54,366 nucleotides of DNA from Spirogloea muscicola (lineage: Eukaryota > Streptophyta > Zygnematophyceae > Spirogloeales > Spirogloeaceae), in assembly GCA_009602725.1 (NCBI GenBank), contig WELB01000195.1, positions 6,460 to 60,825 of the forward strand, in the 5' to 3' direction. Positions 12,934 to 24,957 of this stretch are shown one piece after another; position 1 is the stretch's first letter; each line of letters starts with the position of its first letter. The notes under the pieces are model-generated. The model was not told where the DNA came from. It did not search any database and was given only the letters and a program-made list of their open reading frames with translations. The position numbers and the translations under genes are program-made.

Positions 12934-15900
12934 ATGGCGGGCTGCGCATCCGCCGCGGCGGCGTGTGCCCCGGCGGCGCGGTACGCCCTCGGGCCGCGAC
13001 CGGCAGTCGTCGCAGTGGTCGCAGTGGCTGGCCAGCTCAGGGGCGAGGTAAATTGACAGGCTCTATCCAGCCGCTTACCCGAGCTTTCTCTGCGCTCCTT
13101 GACGAGTCCCACAGTGAAGCTGAGCGCAGTTGTCCACTTGCTCAACCTCCTGCCTTAGAAAGACACTCTGACTTGTTGCATGTCGTTTTTGATTCAATCT
13201 GGTCACTCCTGATTGCAGTCTTTTAGTCAGGATGGCAGCAGACGACCTGTTTCATGTCAGAGCTGTGCGACTACATCTTCTCTGTAGCGAATCTCTGAGT
13301 GACAATGTCTGACAAGGCAGCTGGTCTTGTGCTGTCTTTGCCAGGCTGTATGCAGCTTGGACAAACAAAGGCTCTGCTTAGGCAAGGAAACTCGCCATCA
13401 CTCTAGGTTGCAGAGGAGCACCAAGAGAACCTCAACCGCCAGAACCCACCGGCTTACTGAAGCAGGCCTTCACAGAGCCTCTGAACGCTGGTTTGCTCAA
13501 GTAGCAGTCACAGGACGGGATGTTGCAGATACTTTTCCAGCGAATGCAGCAGTGGCTCCAGCAGACACCACTGCGGATGAGACTGCCGAGATCTACACAG
13601 ATATCAGTGCTATGATTAGAGAAGCTGCGAAGACACCCGGGTCAGGGCCTGCCGCCAGTCCATCAACAGGTGGTGCCGCCTCTGGTGCAGCAGATGCTGC
13701 TGCTGGAGCAGCCTCTGATGCTTTATCGTCGCTGAAGAGGGCAGCATCCAGCATCACTCAGGCGCCTCACTCCTCACCACCAGCAAACATGGATGTACGC
13801 TCTACGTCAAACGCAATGCAGGCCCTCAAGGACGCAGCTTCCACTGTTACGCAAGCGCCCAAGCTGGCAGTCCCAGATGTGAAGTTGCCAAGTGTGTCAC
13901 CACCAGTGAGCGTGGACGTACCGTCCGCATCAGATGCAGTGCAGTCCTTGAAAGACGCAGCCTCCGCTTTCAAAGAAGGCCCCAAGAAGCTGGCACTTCC
14001 AGATTTGAAGTTACCATCTGTTCCGGATGCCATACAGTCACTTAAGGGCGCTGCATCTAGCATCATACGACCAACCCAGCCTGCACTACCAGAACTGGAC
14101 AAATCTTCAGCTGGTGGTAAAGGGCAGTCACTTATGGATGCTGCATCTAGCATCACCCAGCCATCCCAGTCCACGACTCCAGAAGTTGGCAAATCCTCAG
14201 CTGCTGGTGCTGTGCAGTCACTGAAGGATGCGGCTTCCAATGTTTTTCAGTCGAAGAAGCCGCCAGTGCCTGATGTGACCGCGCCTCCCCAAATCTCAGC
14301 CCCGTCTAGCACCACCGACTTGTCAGGAGCCTTGGAGAAGTCACAGCAAGCAGCTGCAGATGCAGTTAGCAATGTTGAGGGTATATATGACAGCGCAACT
14401 CTCTCTGTGAACAACTTTCTCAAGACCTGGGTCAGCACCATCGAGAATGCTCAACAGTCAGTCAAGACCGGACTGGACAATGCCACCACCACTGTAAAGG
14501 ATGGCATTGTGGTATATGCAAACCCTTTTCAGACTGGCTCACCTCTTAACAACGGCCTCCAGGTCCTGGTTGATGGAGTGAAGACTGGGGCAAAAGTAGC
14601 TGCTGGGGCGGCTGGTGGGGCTACGGGACAGCTGTATGGAATTGTAAGAGAGAACTTGCCTTCCGAAGCACAGGTCACCCTTGACACTGCTCAGGAAAAG
14701 CTGGCCAGCCTTGGTGGACCTTTGACCTACGCGATTGACAAGGTACTTGAGATTGGAGCTGCTGCATCCATATGCATGTCTAAGTCTGGCACTGGATCAT
14801 GCTGTTACTTCTCTGCATCGAAGAAGAATCTGTTTGATGCTTGAAATCAGTGTTTATCCACTATTAGTGATACCAACTGTGGGTAAAGACATCGTAATGT
14901 ATCTCCTTTTACCTTACAGTGGAAGTCATAGTAGTCCTTGTTGCTAGCTGCCTTGGACAGGCCGGAGCAGCAATCGAAGGTGCAGAAAGGGCTGTGGGCT
15001 TGGACCCAAACAATCCTGCCATCTCTGTGCTACTTGTAGCAGGATCGTCAACTTTTCTTGGGTATTTCACTTCTGTAACCATTGATAATATATGGTGCAG
15101 TTGGGTTTGCTTTGTTTGTCCGTCAATGCCACCAATTTTCCTAAACACGTCCTGCACGTTCTCAATCATTCTTTTCTAGATAAGGACACTATCTGCTTTC
15201 CTCTTGGTTGTGCAGACTGTCTTTATGGCGTGCTCGGTATGGAGGCTACTCAGGAGATCTGCTTCCTGATGTCGCATACAAGCTTTTGAAGGATGAGGGG
15301 AATGTGTTGCTTGTTGACATCAGAGGCCAGGTGAGGTTGCGACGTGCAGACCTTCGCTCTTGTCAAGCAAGCTTGTCAAGATGCTCTACAACTCGTGCAA
15401 GTACATAAATTGTGCTCTTAAGTTGTACAGGTAATCAGCTACTACACGATTGTTGCTTCTGTGGCCTAGTATTGTACCTACTTGGTGTTGCTCAGGTTAT
15501 GTTGCTTACTTAAGGAGCGGACATGAGGTGACCCCTGATTTTAGCTCCTCTCCCCGAATTACAAGTGCCATGTCTAGTCCATATTATGCCCAGGATAAAC
15601 AGGAGAAAGCCTAGGACAAAAGTGGGAAGTGTCTTGTGCGGCCGGCTTCATATCGATCAGGTGCCTCATCCATGTATAGTTTGTGGACAGGATGCACGCG
15701 ATAGAGATGGTGTACCTGATTTGAGGAGGGGCCTTCGATTCAAGGCTGCAAGTGTGGAGCTGGAACAGGTCGACAAGATAACTTCAGACATCTGGAAACA
15801 ATTCTTTTGGAATACTAAGCACACCTAGGGCGCTGGAAAACATCATGATCTTCAAGTTTTGTCCACTAATGCTTTACAAGCTTGAGAAACTTGTTGTATT

Positions 15901-18321
15901 TGCTGGGGTTCATGGAGTTGTCACCTTAATTTAGGTTACTCATGGGTTGTACTGTTCAGCTAGATGGTCCCCTGCGAAGTCAGCTGCGGAAGGCTGATGA
16001 AACTGATGTACTGATGACAGCTGCTAAGATCAAAGGACTGAAAGGTGTCAAGGTGATACAACGGACTTGCCTACAGTTTCTCATGTAGATCCAAAAAATC
16101 CCCCTCCATACGTCCAATTGTTGTTGAGCACCTGTTCTGGCCTACAGGTCAAAAGAGATGTCAGTCATTCCCTATTGCTGCTGGACTTGGTTATAGCTTA
16201 AATTACATTGCAGGTCACTTTGTGTGGCTTTCCTTGTTCTGCCATACTTACTTGTGGGCTGCCGAATTGGCGGTGGGCACTGTTGGCAGAGTAATACGAA
16301 GGTTGTAATCTTGGATGAGAATGGGAGCAGGTCAAAAGATATTGCCAGAGCATTGAAGCGCATTGGTGTCAAGGTGCTGTCTTCTCTCCTTGTGGCTCGC
16401 TCAGCAACAAAACTTGCTGGGCCTCTTGATGTGTTTTGTTTCTTGGACATCTGGAGCAGTAGGGTGCTGTTATTTGATACAAGCCTCTGATTGCAGAGAA
16501 TGGGCAGGTATACATACTCAGATGACATAAGTAGACCTTGTCCAGTCATGCAAGCGCATGTTGATGTACGCGGGTGAAGCATTTTTCAAAAATTCACTTT
16601 ATTTCCTTGCTGGACAATGCAGAGGCCTTATCGAGTTGATGGCGGCTTCAAGGCTTGGTCCAGTGCACTACGGACTAAAGAGGATGTTGCAGAGACACCC
16701 TTGCAGATTTTGAAGAAGGTGATTGTACATGAGAAGCAAATACAAGCATGAGCAGAAATTTGACGATCTGCAGATTAGAACACGCTTTTCTTGTGAAATT
16801 GCTCAAATTCATGAACGCAAAGTAACCAATCATGTAGGCACTTACTGCTGGTACTCCCACCATGGGTCACTGGTATCTGATTTTGGCCGCTGAAGAGACA
16901 CTGCAACCCAACCCTATCCTATTAATCAACAATTGAAGCATGCGCTCCTGTGGTTGTAGGAAGCGGAGGCGATAATTGAGGACGTTAAGCCCACTCCTCT
17001 AGGTGTTGCAGGTGTTACCGGGGTAAGCTTGAAGCTGGTTTCGGGACAATGTCCTTGACATCACTCTCTTGACACGACGAATGTGTATTAGAATTCTGCG
17101 TACAAGTTGCTACCAAATTCCTATCAGTCTTGTCTTGTCTGTATGGAAGGGCTTCGCTAACCACCTTCAGATGTTCAGCAATGTTTCAGCACATTCGTGT
17201 CATTTTACTCACATTTTCTACACCGCTTGAGCAGGCTTCTGGACTTGGCATCTGGGGCTTATTGAGTAAGTAATTTGTAGCTCCAAGAATACAGAGGTCA
17301 AGTTAGTCCACAATGACTACAATGTCTTGTCTAGTATGCATTGGGAGTCAGGTCACAATCGTCTCTAGACAGGATCTGGACACTTGAAGAACTGCATAGA
17401 AAAGAAGGAAGCAAGGAAGCAAAATGAGGAAGCTGGTCTGATATAATGATGACCTTTGGAGCAGATTGGGAGACATCTCTTGAGGTCATTGGCCTCCTTG
17501 TAGTTGGCCAGGTAGCACGCACTTCTCATGTGTTTTCAAGCTAGCAAATGTAGCCCGTGACTTGAGCACTCTTTGCGAGGAATGGATCGTGCTGTCAATA
17601 TGCATTGAGGTCTACACTGAAGCAGGACTGAGAAGTTTGTCGTGTATAGAGAGCCAGACTTAAGCGTGGAGTGATGCACGACAAGTAATGCACTCATCTA
17701 TCATTGTCTGCACGTTTGTACTGAAAGTTGGCCCTTGCTTTCAGGCACTTCTTCGTCGAGTATCTAGCTATGAGAGTGTAGATGATGTTACGCAAGATCT
17801 CAGGTACACATTATCTTTTTTGTTCGTCGTAGCCCCTCTTGGACTGTATTGGGACCTGGGTCATCATCTTGGACATATCTGCTCTAAGCAAGCTTGTGCT
17901 GTCTACGATTTAGTTTGTCAGAGGTGTCAGCACCTTTTTGCAGATGTCTGCAGGGGGACTTGACCTGTTCTTGCTGCATATTTTTGATAAGGTTGCCAAT
18001 CGGATGATAATACTTGGTTAGTCTGGATCTGACCTTTTTTCAATCCTTTCCTGCTCATGATTTTCTTTCAGACGCTTGACGAAGCCCTGGAGTTGGGCAG
18101 TGCAAGCATTTGGTGCTATTTCTGGAGCTGTCACAAGCTCAGCATCCCGTCTTCAACTTGCCACCAACTCAGCCAGCAGCAGTTCCTCCTTGAGCTCGTC
18201 CAAATTTAGACCGAGCTCCATTAATGAGGGAGGGGACGATACCATTGAATACTCAGACGACTCAGCCAAGGCCACCACATCAGTTGTTGATCCAGTCAAC
18301 CGGCCGGTGCCTAAACCATAA
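12934..18321 (+). CDS. CAS: Calcium-sensing receptor CAS, thylakoid, with long N-terminal extension
   Basis: CAS is a thylakoid membrane protein that links calcium to stress and carbon/light acclimation responses in plants and Chlamydomonas. Recognisable exons are 12934-13047, 13345-~14742, a membrane exon ~14920-15059, then 15216-15330, 15691-15768, 15960-16052, 16290-16373, 16623-16718, 16960-17022, 17236-17266, 17465-17511, 17745-17803 and 18072-18321. The C-terminal half follows plant CAS closely: a hydrophobic helix, YGGYSGDLLPDVAY, a rhodanese-like domain with DGVPDLRRGLRF, VVILDENGSRSKDIARAL and YRVDGGFKAW, then EAEAIIEDVKPTPLGV and a second membrane region. A rhodanese active-site Cys is not seen, as in plant CAS. 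The product would be about 850 residues, roughly twice the length of plant or Chlamydomonas CAS. The excess is an Ala/Ser/Pro-rich repeat region in exon 2. The join near 14742/14920 does not keep phase with the sites I chose, so that boundary is unsure. The first exon (MAGCASAAAAC...) suits a transit peptide. Confidence 0.92.
13708..14290 (+). repeat. Six degenerate ~30-40-residue repeats inside CAS
   Basis: The repeated core is SLKDAAS followed by T/S-rich residues, a Pro-rich stretch with PDV/PDL/PEL, and a Ser-rich linker. Cores seen are SLKRAASSI, ALKDAASTV, SLKDAASAF, SLKGAASSI, SLMDAASSI and SLKDAASNV. Spacing and composition suggest short amphipathic helices separated by Pro-rich linkers. 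Confidence 0.85.
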
Positions 18322-18860
18322 ATCCTACTTATCAAGAGTAGTAGATGAGTAGGTGAAGCAGGTCTCGTGTAACACTACCATTTTTTTGTTTCCGAGTTGC
18401 CAGAGTGTGTGCTGCGCTTCCGTGAGCGGAACCGGCCCTCAGCAAGCCTGGGCGAGCAGAGCCCGATTGTCAATCCTTGGACCTGTTCAAGGGCTGGGGT
18501 TGGGAGGATGTAGCGTGTGTGATGGGCGGCCAGGCTCCGTCAACCAGAAGCCTAGAGTCACACCTATTGCCAACAGATTACACAGTGGGCTTGCATGTAG
18601 CAGCAGAGACGACTATTAAAACTGTTGATGACTGCGCCAATCAACAAACCACGAACGTCGAAGTAGTTCGAGCTGCCCTGCTTCCATGTGAGGTTCGAGC
18701 TGCCCGGCTTCGAGCTGCCCAGCTTTGGTTGCTACTTCTGGGTCTTGTCGTGGTGGCCCTTTTCCAGCTGCAATTTCTTCCAGACTGCGGCTGCTGACTC
18801 GGGATTACGAAGCTCCCAGTCACTATATTTCCTTGCATAGCTGTGCGGTTTTGGCGCTTT
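18322..18860. other. Spacer after CAS
   Basis: This holds the CAS 3' UTR and a short run of imperfect TTCGAGCTGCCC repeats (about 18667-18723). No exon is recognised. Confidence 0.5.
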
Positions 18861-18864
18861 TCGC

Positions 18865-19690
18865 ATTGGACCTTGTTCATTCTTTTTGGGCTGGCTTCTA
18901 TACAGCCCTTGACCCCATTGGAAGAGCCACTTTCTTCTATTCTTACACAGAAGAATTTCGTATATTTGAACCAAACGTAGGCCAAATGGCCAAGTACAAA
19001 GGCAAGCACATTTAAAGATCTACATGAAGTACAGCAGATTGACCCGCTCAGTAACCACGGGTCAAAATTAAAAGGTCACTAGTCGATGCATGAATACTAG
19101 ATACTAGAAACGAAGCCCTTCTGCCACCAACTAGAGCTCGCCCAGCTTTCTGGTGCAAGGAACTAGCCTGAGCACGCTGCAAACAGGCTGAAACTCGTCG
19201 TCGCAAGAGCAACAGATATGCAGCTGGCAAGCCCATCTCAGCCGGAAATACATTTGCACGTCGAATGTAGCCTAGATTGGCAATGTTTTGAAGGAGAGTG
19301 TGGAAACGAGGACCCAGACAGCCAAAGATGTCGATTGCCGCTGGCAGGAGCTGATTGCATTGGGGGTAATCAGAGTAGTGCTGCAGTTTTCTTTGTTCTG
19401 CACCGCCCACTGCGTGACCAGCGATGTGTGAGGTCGATGCTGGACCTTTATATGCCTCCATAACAACAACTTCGACCAGGGCCCGTGGTCCTCCACCAGG
19501 TTGCACGCCCACAATGTCAAGTGTGCGGCGATGATGACATCCCTGGGCGTCCGTGGTGATAGGCATGATAATGTTGACTTCCACAACTGCACGGTAGCCG
19601 GCGTCGCGCATCAAGCCCGCCAGGGCATTGCGAAGGAGGTTGTGAATGCCCACCACTTTTGGTCCAGTGGGGCATCTCAGCTTGTGAGTA
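18865..19690 (-). mobile_element. Non-LTR-like retroelement 3' end, copy 1
   Basis: A 202-residue frame (19656-19048, minus) codes for the shared C-terminal domain. It opens with an HNLLRNALAGLMRDAGY segment, continues with LDIVGV...RALVEVVV (a possible PD-(D/E)XK-like nuclease core), HYSDYP, IDIFGCLGPRF and an Arg-rich helix, and ends in LTRGY-stop. The 3' tail runs to about 18945 and includes GGCCAAGTACAAAGGCAAGC in inverse complement. An 8-bp hairpin surrounds the stop codon (19039-19065). A hairpin module lies at the tail (about 18865-18945). No reverse transcriptase remains, so the copy is strongly 5'-truncated. The C-terminal pattern resembles that seen downstream of RT in some algal and protist retroelements, but the clade is unknown. 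Confidence 0.75.
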
Positions 19691-19884
19691 GCGATCCTAC
19701 ACAGTCCCCCGCCCCATTGGAAGAGCTCACGTCTCCGTCATCAAATCTTCCACAATTTTGAAAGTACCTTACCACAGGCGTCGCCTCTGCAGAACGAAGA
19801 AAGCGCGGCCAGAGTGACTGGTGGCTGGGAAAGGCCAGCCCAAGGAATGGACAATGTCTGAAGGAGCCGGAGTGCGAAAGGACT

Positions 19885-20102
19885 AGGAGAAAGTGCTCGC
19901 CCATTGAGGATAGGGGCTGGAAAAGCCAGCCCAAAAAAGAATGAACAGAGTACGAGAAGGGGGCCAGGGGAAGCGCTAAAAACAAGCACGCAAAGAAGCA
20001 CACTAGGAGAAAGAAGGAAGTGCTCGCCCATTGAGAATAGGGGCTGGAAAAGCCAGCCCAAAAAAGAATCAACAAAGGACGAGAAGGGGGCCAGGGAAAA
20101 CT
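19885..20102 (+). repeat. Two head-to-tail hairpin modules (SINE-like)
   Basis: Copies at about 19885-19979 and 20002-20100 have a spacing of 127 bases. Each contains GTGCTCGCCCATTGAG, then the perfect hairpin GGGCTGGAAAAGCCAGCCC (7-bp stem, 5-base loop), a run of A, and GACGAGAAGGGGGCCAGGG or close to it. A CTAGGAGAAAG sequence precedes both copies. Confidence 0.85.
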
Positions 20103-20242
20103 CTCCATCCCCAGCGTTCCTTTCGCGCCGGCCACGTGGCGGCCATAGGAGCTGCTCTCTCTGCGTCCAGATTTTACGCCTCGGCCGACGGCGCCCACTG
20201 CAACCGCCGCGCCGCCGCCGCCGCCGCCGCCGCCGTCGCCTC

Positions 20243-23200
20243 ATGGCCGCGGAGGAGCGCGACGGCCACGCGGGGGCGGGGCAAGCTCGAGCTGCCGCCG
20301 CCGCGCCCGCGGGCCCGCTGGCCCCCGCCAGCTCGCGGCAGCCGCGCGGCTGCTTGCAGCAGTCACAGGAGGCCCTTCGCGACCGCGCCAAGGCTCTGCA
20401 AGTGCTGGCTGCAGGACAGTGTGAGGCCGGGCGTCCGCACCATGTGCATAATTCATGCAGATAGGCCCGGAGATGCTTGTGGCCATCATATTGATGTGTC
20501 CACAGGATCCTTGAACCCCTTGATCTTCCTCAACTTGGCAACTTTCACAATACAACGCATTCATAACTGTCGCGAAAGTACAGCAAGATCATGCAGCAGT
20601 CACTATTAGAGGCCGTTTCTATGTCGTCAAGACGTCAGATCTGAAGCGCTGTAAGTCCCGGTTTGCGTCTTGGCACTTATTCAAGCTACTTGCTGTGCAG
20701 CAATAGCTGATAAACTGCCTGTGCCCAGTGTCAGATCCGCAAATTTGCAGGTTAGTCCCTACAAAGTTCAGCTTGTCCACTCAGAATTACCAAGTGACCA
20801 TGTGCACTTAATATTCAACTGTGCACCTCACCAATACCAACACCTGCAGCAACGGCCTGGCCCGCAGGCCCGTCTGCTGGCAACCCAGCTGTGTCCACCG
20901 CCTGACTATTGACACTGGTATCAGCAAAATCTGGAGAATTGAGATATTTAGAAGAGCAGGCTGGTAGTGACCGACAACAATATGCATTTTGAAAGCGACC
21001 TGCAGAGAAGCTTGCAAGGTCATCTTAGGCGCAAGCCGGGGCAGCTGACAGTAGGACGCCCGCATCTGAGCGAGACTGCAGGGTAATACCTCTATAAATT
21101 TGTGAGCGCCGCTTGCCTTGCTGCAAACATCTCACTTATCTTACTGCAAACTGTCAGCCTTAAGCATGAAATTCTTTCACTGCTGCTAATATTGGCTGCA
21201 AGACAGGCCTCACTGCTATATGAGTGCACCTCTCAAGGATACCAAAGAATTGGTCGCCATCACTGACAGTGGCTTCAGGTTATGTGACTTGTGATTGAAG
21301 CTGGCAAAGAAAGAAAAGAGTTGGCGCTTGCTTCTCCTCCAGAGATTCATACGGTGATGTGGACATGTGCTCCTTCTTTGAAGCTATCGCAATGCAGGAT
21401 TTCCAAGTCAGACTTGTCACATGGCTTTGATTGATTACAGTCCTTATCGCTTCCATATTGATGACATACGGAAGTCTTTGACACCATTGTGAGTAGTTTG
21501 TCTGGTTCCAGCAGCTGAGGGCCACCCTTATGAGGCGAAGACAAGGGAGTTTGACTTCTTCCAACACAGGCAAAAAGATACTGCACTCAGTTCTCTTGAC
21601 AAAGATGGGGGTTCGTTGCGCTTCTCAAGACCTAAGATTGCTTGTCATTCTTCACTGGAGACAGTGTTTGGTACTTTAATCCGTCTCCAAAATGCAGGAG
21701 TCTATCATGGGCCGGCAGCTCAGCCAAGCTGTGATAACACAGGAATTAATTGCCGCTTTCACTCAATTCACACAGCTGCTGACAGGCGACACCCTGAGCC
21801 CGAGACTCATTCTGAGCAGCTTGGGGCTTCATCTGCATCCCTTTGTCCGGCTCATACACCTAAGGGGGGCTGCACAGGACTGGCTACGAAAGCAGCCAGT
21901 GCAAGCACCAGTGATGACTTGGAGCATGTTGACCTGCCAACTTTCGGCCCCCTCGGTAGTACAGTGTGTCAAATGCCTCTGAAGGTCTTCAATAGAATAA
22001 AGCCATCTGATTACATCAAATCAGGCGTCTACAACTATGGATACTATGAAAGGCAAGCTGACTTCAAAACTTATAATGATCAGGCCTTGTATACATGTCA
22101 ATCAGGGCAAGCAGGTCACGATGGACAAGCAGATACTGCTGGTGGATACTTCTCCAATTTGAGACGACAATGCCAGCTACTTGCGACCAAAGCTCTGAAG
22201 CTGCACTCAACAGAGGAACTGCATCGTATGGGGTATGTCAAGGCAAGCCACCACTGTGTACCAATGCTATCAAAACATAATGAACTGAGCATATGTTGCC
22301 CTCTCACTGTAGGCTGGCAGCAGTCGATGAACTGCTGAAGAAGCTTGATGAGAGAAACTCAAGCTCGGAAACCTCAAGTGAGGGTCAAAGAAAATTTTGC
22401 CTCAAGGTTTGTGACAAGCTTAAACCTGCTCAAATTCTCAGGAGTAGCACATACTATGCAGAAGCTGCTATTTGCCGTTGATCAATACATCACTTGTGTG
22501 AATAGAATATTTACAGCTCTCATGCAAATCGTTGCACGTAACCAAACCCATGCTCCAGCGCAACTATGGACCTGCAGGATGAGCAGGAGTGGGACAGGCT
22601 GCCAGATAGTCAGGAAGGGCAGCAATATGCTGGAAGCAGCGGCCCCATGAAATGGGCCAGCAACAGCTTTGAGAGGCCTGAATGCGATGCTTTTGCTAGT
22701 ATCACCCCCCCTGGAGTTTACGCTCCTGTATACGAAGCAGGCAAGCTGGAGGACACTGAAGAGCCTTCACAAGACGCTCTTACCATAGTGGACATGCTCC
22801 TCATGGACACACAGGCTCCAGCATCCGGATGCTCCGCCAAGTCCAGCTGGTGTTCATTCTCCCCAGCATTTTCTGACACGGATTTGCAGGATCTGGATCG
22901 TCCAGCTAGTGACCTTTTCACTGAGACCGGCTCTGGAAGTCAAGTGGACTGGCCATTATCTACATCGGATAATGCCTTGGAATTTGAGCAAGACGGGCAG
23001 ATGGCCACGTTTTACAATGACCTGGAAAGTGGAACAGATGAAATTCAAAGGCACGTACTGCAGGTATGCAGCACTACAGCGGGCTGCAAGCATGTGTAGT
23101 CATGTGGCAAGGATTGTATTTAGATCACAGATGCGCTATAAGGAGAAACTTCATGTGCACTTTGATCACAGGCTGAAGGCGCGCTTCCAGCAGGCTACCA

Positions 23201-23538
23201 GTGTTGACGTGCTAAGCATGCGATCAATGCTCTGCCAGATTTACGAGGACATGTGTCCTGCCCTGGAGGATGACTCTGGATGCCTCACCTCGACCTTCCA
23301 GCCAAATCATCACTGCAAAACTGCGTCATTTGCAGAAAAGGAGACGTTATACGAGGCTCCTGTGGACGGACTTTTGTCAAGTGACAGCGAAGGCGCCTCG
23401 ACTGAGTGGCCACCCAACGGGGACCCCTGGATCGTGGAAGTTGGCAGCCGAAAGGACATTAATTGCTCCAAGGTCCACCTCGTTGAGGAGGATTTCACTC
23501 AAGTGCATCCTTTCAAGAATAAATCATTAGTGTCATAG
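20243..23538 (+). CDS. Unrecognised multi-exon gene
   Basis: The 3' part is well supported: an exon from about 21505 to ~22230, then 22315-22408, 22580-23063 and 23131-23538 keep phase across GT-AG introns and use a uniform frame. The product is hydrophilic and Ser/Asp/Glu-rich, with LAAVDELLKKLDERNSSSE, LTIVDMLLMDTQAPASG, DLESGTDEIQRHVLQ, EKLHVHFDHRLKARFQQ and a tail ending HPFKNKSLVS. The 5' part is less sure: a possible first exon 20243-20420 (MAAEERDGHAG..., including LRDRAKALQVLAAGQ), an exon near 20583-20652 (DHAAVTIRGRFYVVKTSDL) and 20705-20755 (ADKLPVPSVRSANLQ). I could not link 20755 to 21505, so two genes are possible. No domain, signal peptide or membrane helix is recognised and no function is proposed. 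Confidence 0.55.
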
Positions 23539-23735
23539 TCCCCAGGAGGCGATGGTCTTGAACGACATGGTCATGAGTAATGTTAGTGTTTCCGGTACAT
23601 CTGACAAGCTTCTAAATGAGGGTACCCCCTGACCATCTGGTCAGTTCGCCCGCCTGTGCTCGTCTGTGTGCTTTTGGGGCGGGCGCAGACCTAGGGTCGA
23701 GTTCACATGGTCGTGCAAGTCAAGGGGGGGGTGAN
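23539..23735. other. Short spacer ending in an assembly gap
   Basis: This is the 3' flank of the preceding gene, followed by a G-run and an N at 23735 directly before the GA tract. Nothing else is seen. Confidence 0.5.
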
Positions 23736-23991
<256 letters not shown>

Positions 23992-23999
23992 AATAAGAG

Positions 24000-24060
24000 G
24001 GGGCAATGGCTGTGTACAGCCAGCCCAGAAAGAATCAAACGAGAAGCAAAGAACTCAGAG
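24000..24060 (+). repeat. Divergent hairpin module
   Basis: GGCTG-TGTA-CAGCC is followed by AGCCCAGAAAGAATCAAACG. This keeps the order hairpin, AGCCCA, A-run seen in the main module but with a different loop. A similar variant is at 44648-44735. Confidence 0.55.
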
Positions 24061-24324
24061 CAGCGCTCATCACACCCGGATAGCAAGTTCACTCCTAAGG
24101 ATGGCTGCTCATTATCCCTCTTTAGGAGCCGCAAATCAGTATGTGTAGCAGCCGAGAAGGAGTTGCCCTGCCTATACAAGAACAGCGCTGCCAAATGGCC
24201 TGAACCGGCAGCAAGGGTACGGCCAGCATGCAGATGCCTGCACATACTTAAGGAACCGGCGGCAGATAGACGCATGCGGTATGGAAGGGCTAAAGAGCCC
24301 GTGGCAAGAAGAGATCGTGTATTA

Positions 24325-24610
24325 GAAAGAAATGTAGGCCAAATGGCCAGGTACAAAGGCAAGCACATCTAAAAATCTACATAACCTACAGCAGATTGAC
24401 CCGCTCAATAACCACGGGTCAAAACATAAAGGTCACTACTCGATGCATGAATACTAGATGCCAGGAACGGAGCCCTTCTGCCACCTACTAGAGCTCGCCC
24501 AGCTTTCTGGTGCAAGGCACTAGCCTGAGCACGCTGCAAATAGGCCGAAACTCGTCGTCGCAAGAGCGACAGATATGCAGCTGGCAAGCCCATCTCAGCC
24601 GGAAACATAT
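24325..24610 (-). mobile_element. Retroelement 3' end, copy 2 (short)
   Basis: This codes for the last ~67 residues of the shared domain (AEMGLPAAYLSLLRRRVSAY ... YVLTRGY-stop). It keeps the stop-codon hairpin (24396-24422) and the tail with GGCCAAATGGCCAGGTAC. It is strongly 5'-truncated and lies head-to-head with copy 3, so the two form an inverted pair. Confidence 0.8.
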
Positions 24611-24957
24611 CAAGGGCAAGGGATGCTGGCTGCTACCTTTGCATGACTAGCAAAAACAAGATCGGCTTGGCCTCCATTCATCTCAAGCGCACAGCTCGCC
24701 CAACCCTAGTGCTCCAGTAGGACACGCACGTCGTGCATCGTTGTTGCGCGAGCCACCCCAGAAGAAGGCGCATTGTGCGCATAAATCAGAAGGGAGGCAG
24801 ATTAAGCCAATGCATCGTTCAGGCAAAGCTAGTGCAGAAAGTGCGCCATCCGGCCCCTTCAGACTTTGGGTTGACCTCTCACCGCGTCGTCTAGTGTCTA
24901 GCGGTGTAGATTCTCTTTCCGGCACCTTTTTGGCTCTTTGGATTTCGTCCATTCCTT
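24611..24957. other. Spacer between inverted retroelement ends
   Basis: This separates the 5' ends of copies 2 and 3. The open frames on both strands here show no recognisable similarity. Confidence 0.45.

Noticed and set aside
18690-18725. tRNA B-box-like GGTTCGAGCTG
   Set aside because: It lacks the final CC, there is no A box or cloverleaf, and it is part of a short TTCGAGCTGCCC repeat.
19885-20102. Hairpin modules as bacterial-type terminators or as introner introns
   Set aside because: The genome is eukaryotic, both orientations occur, and the module ends carry no consistent GT and AG borders. An intron role could still be tested with RNA-seq.
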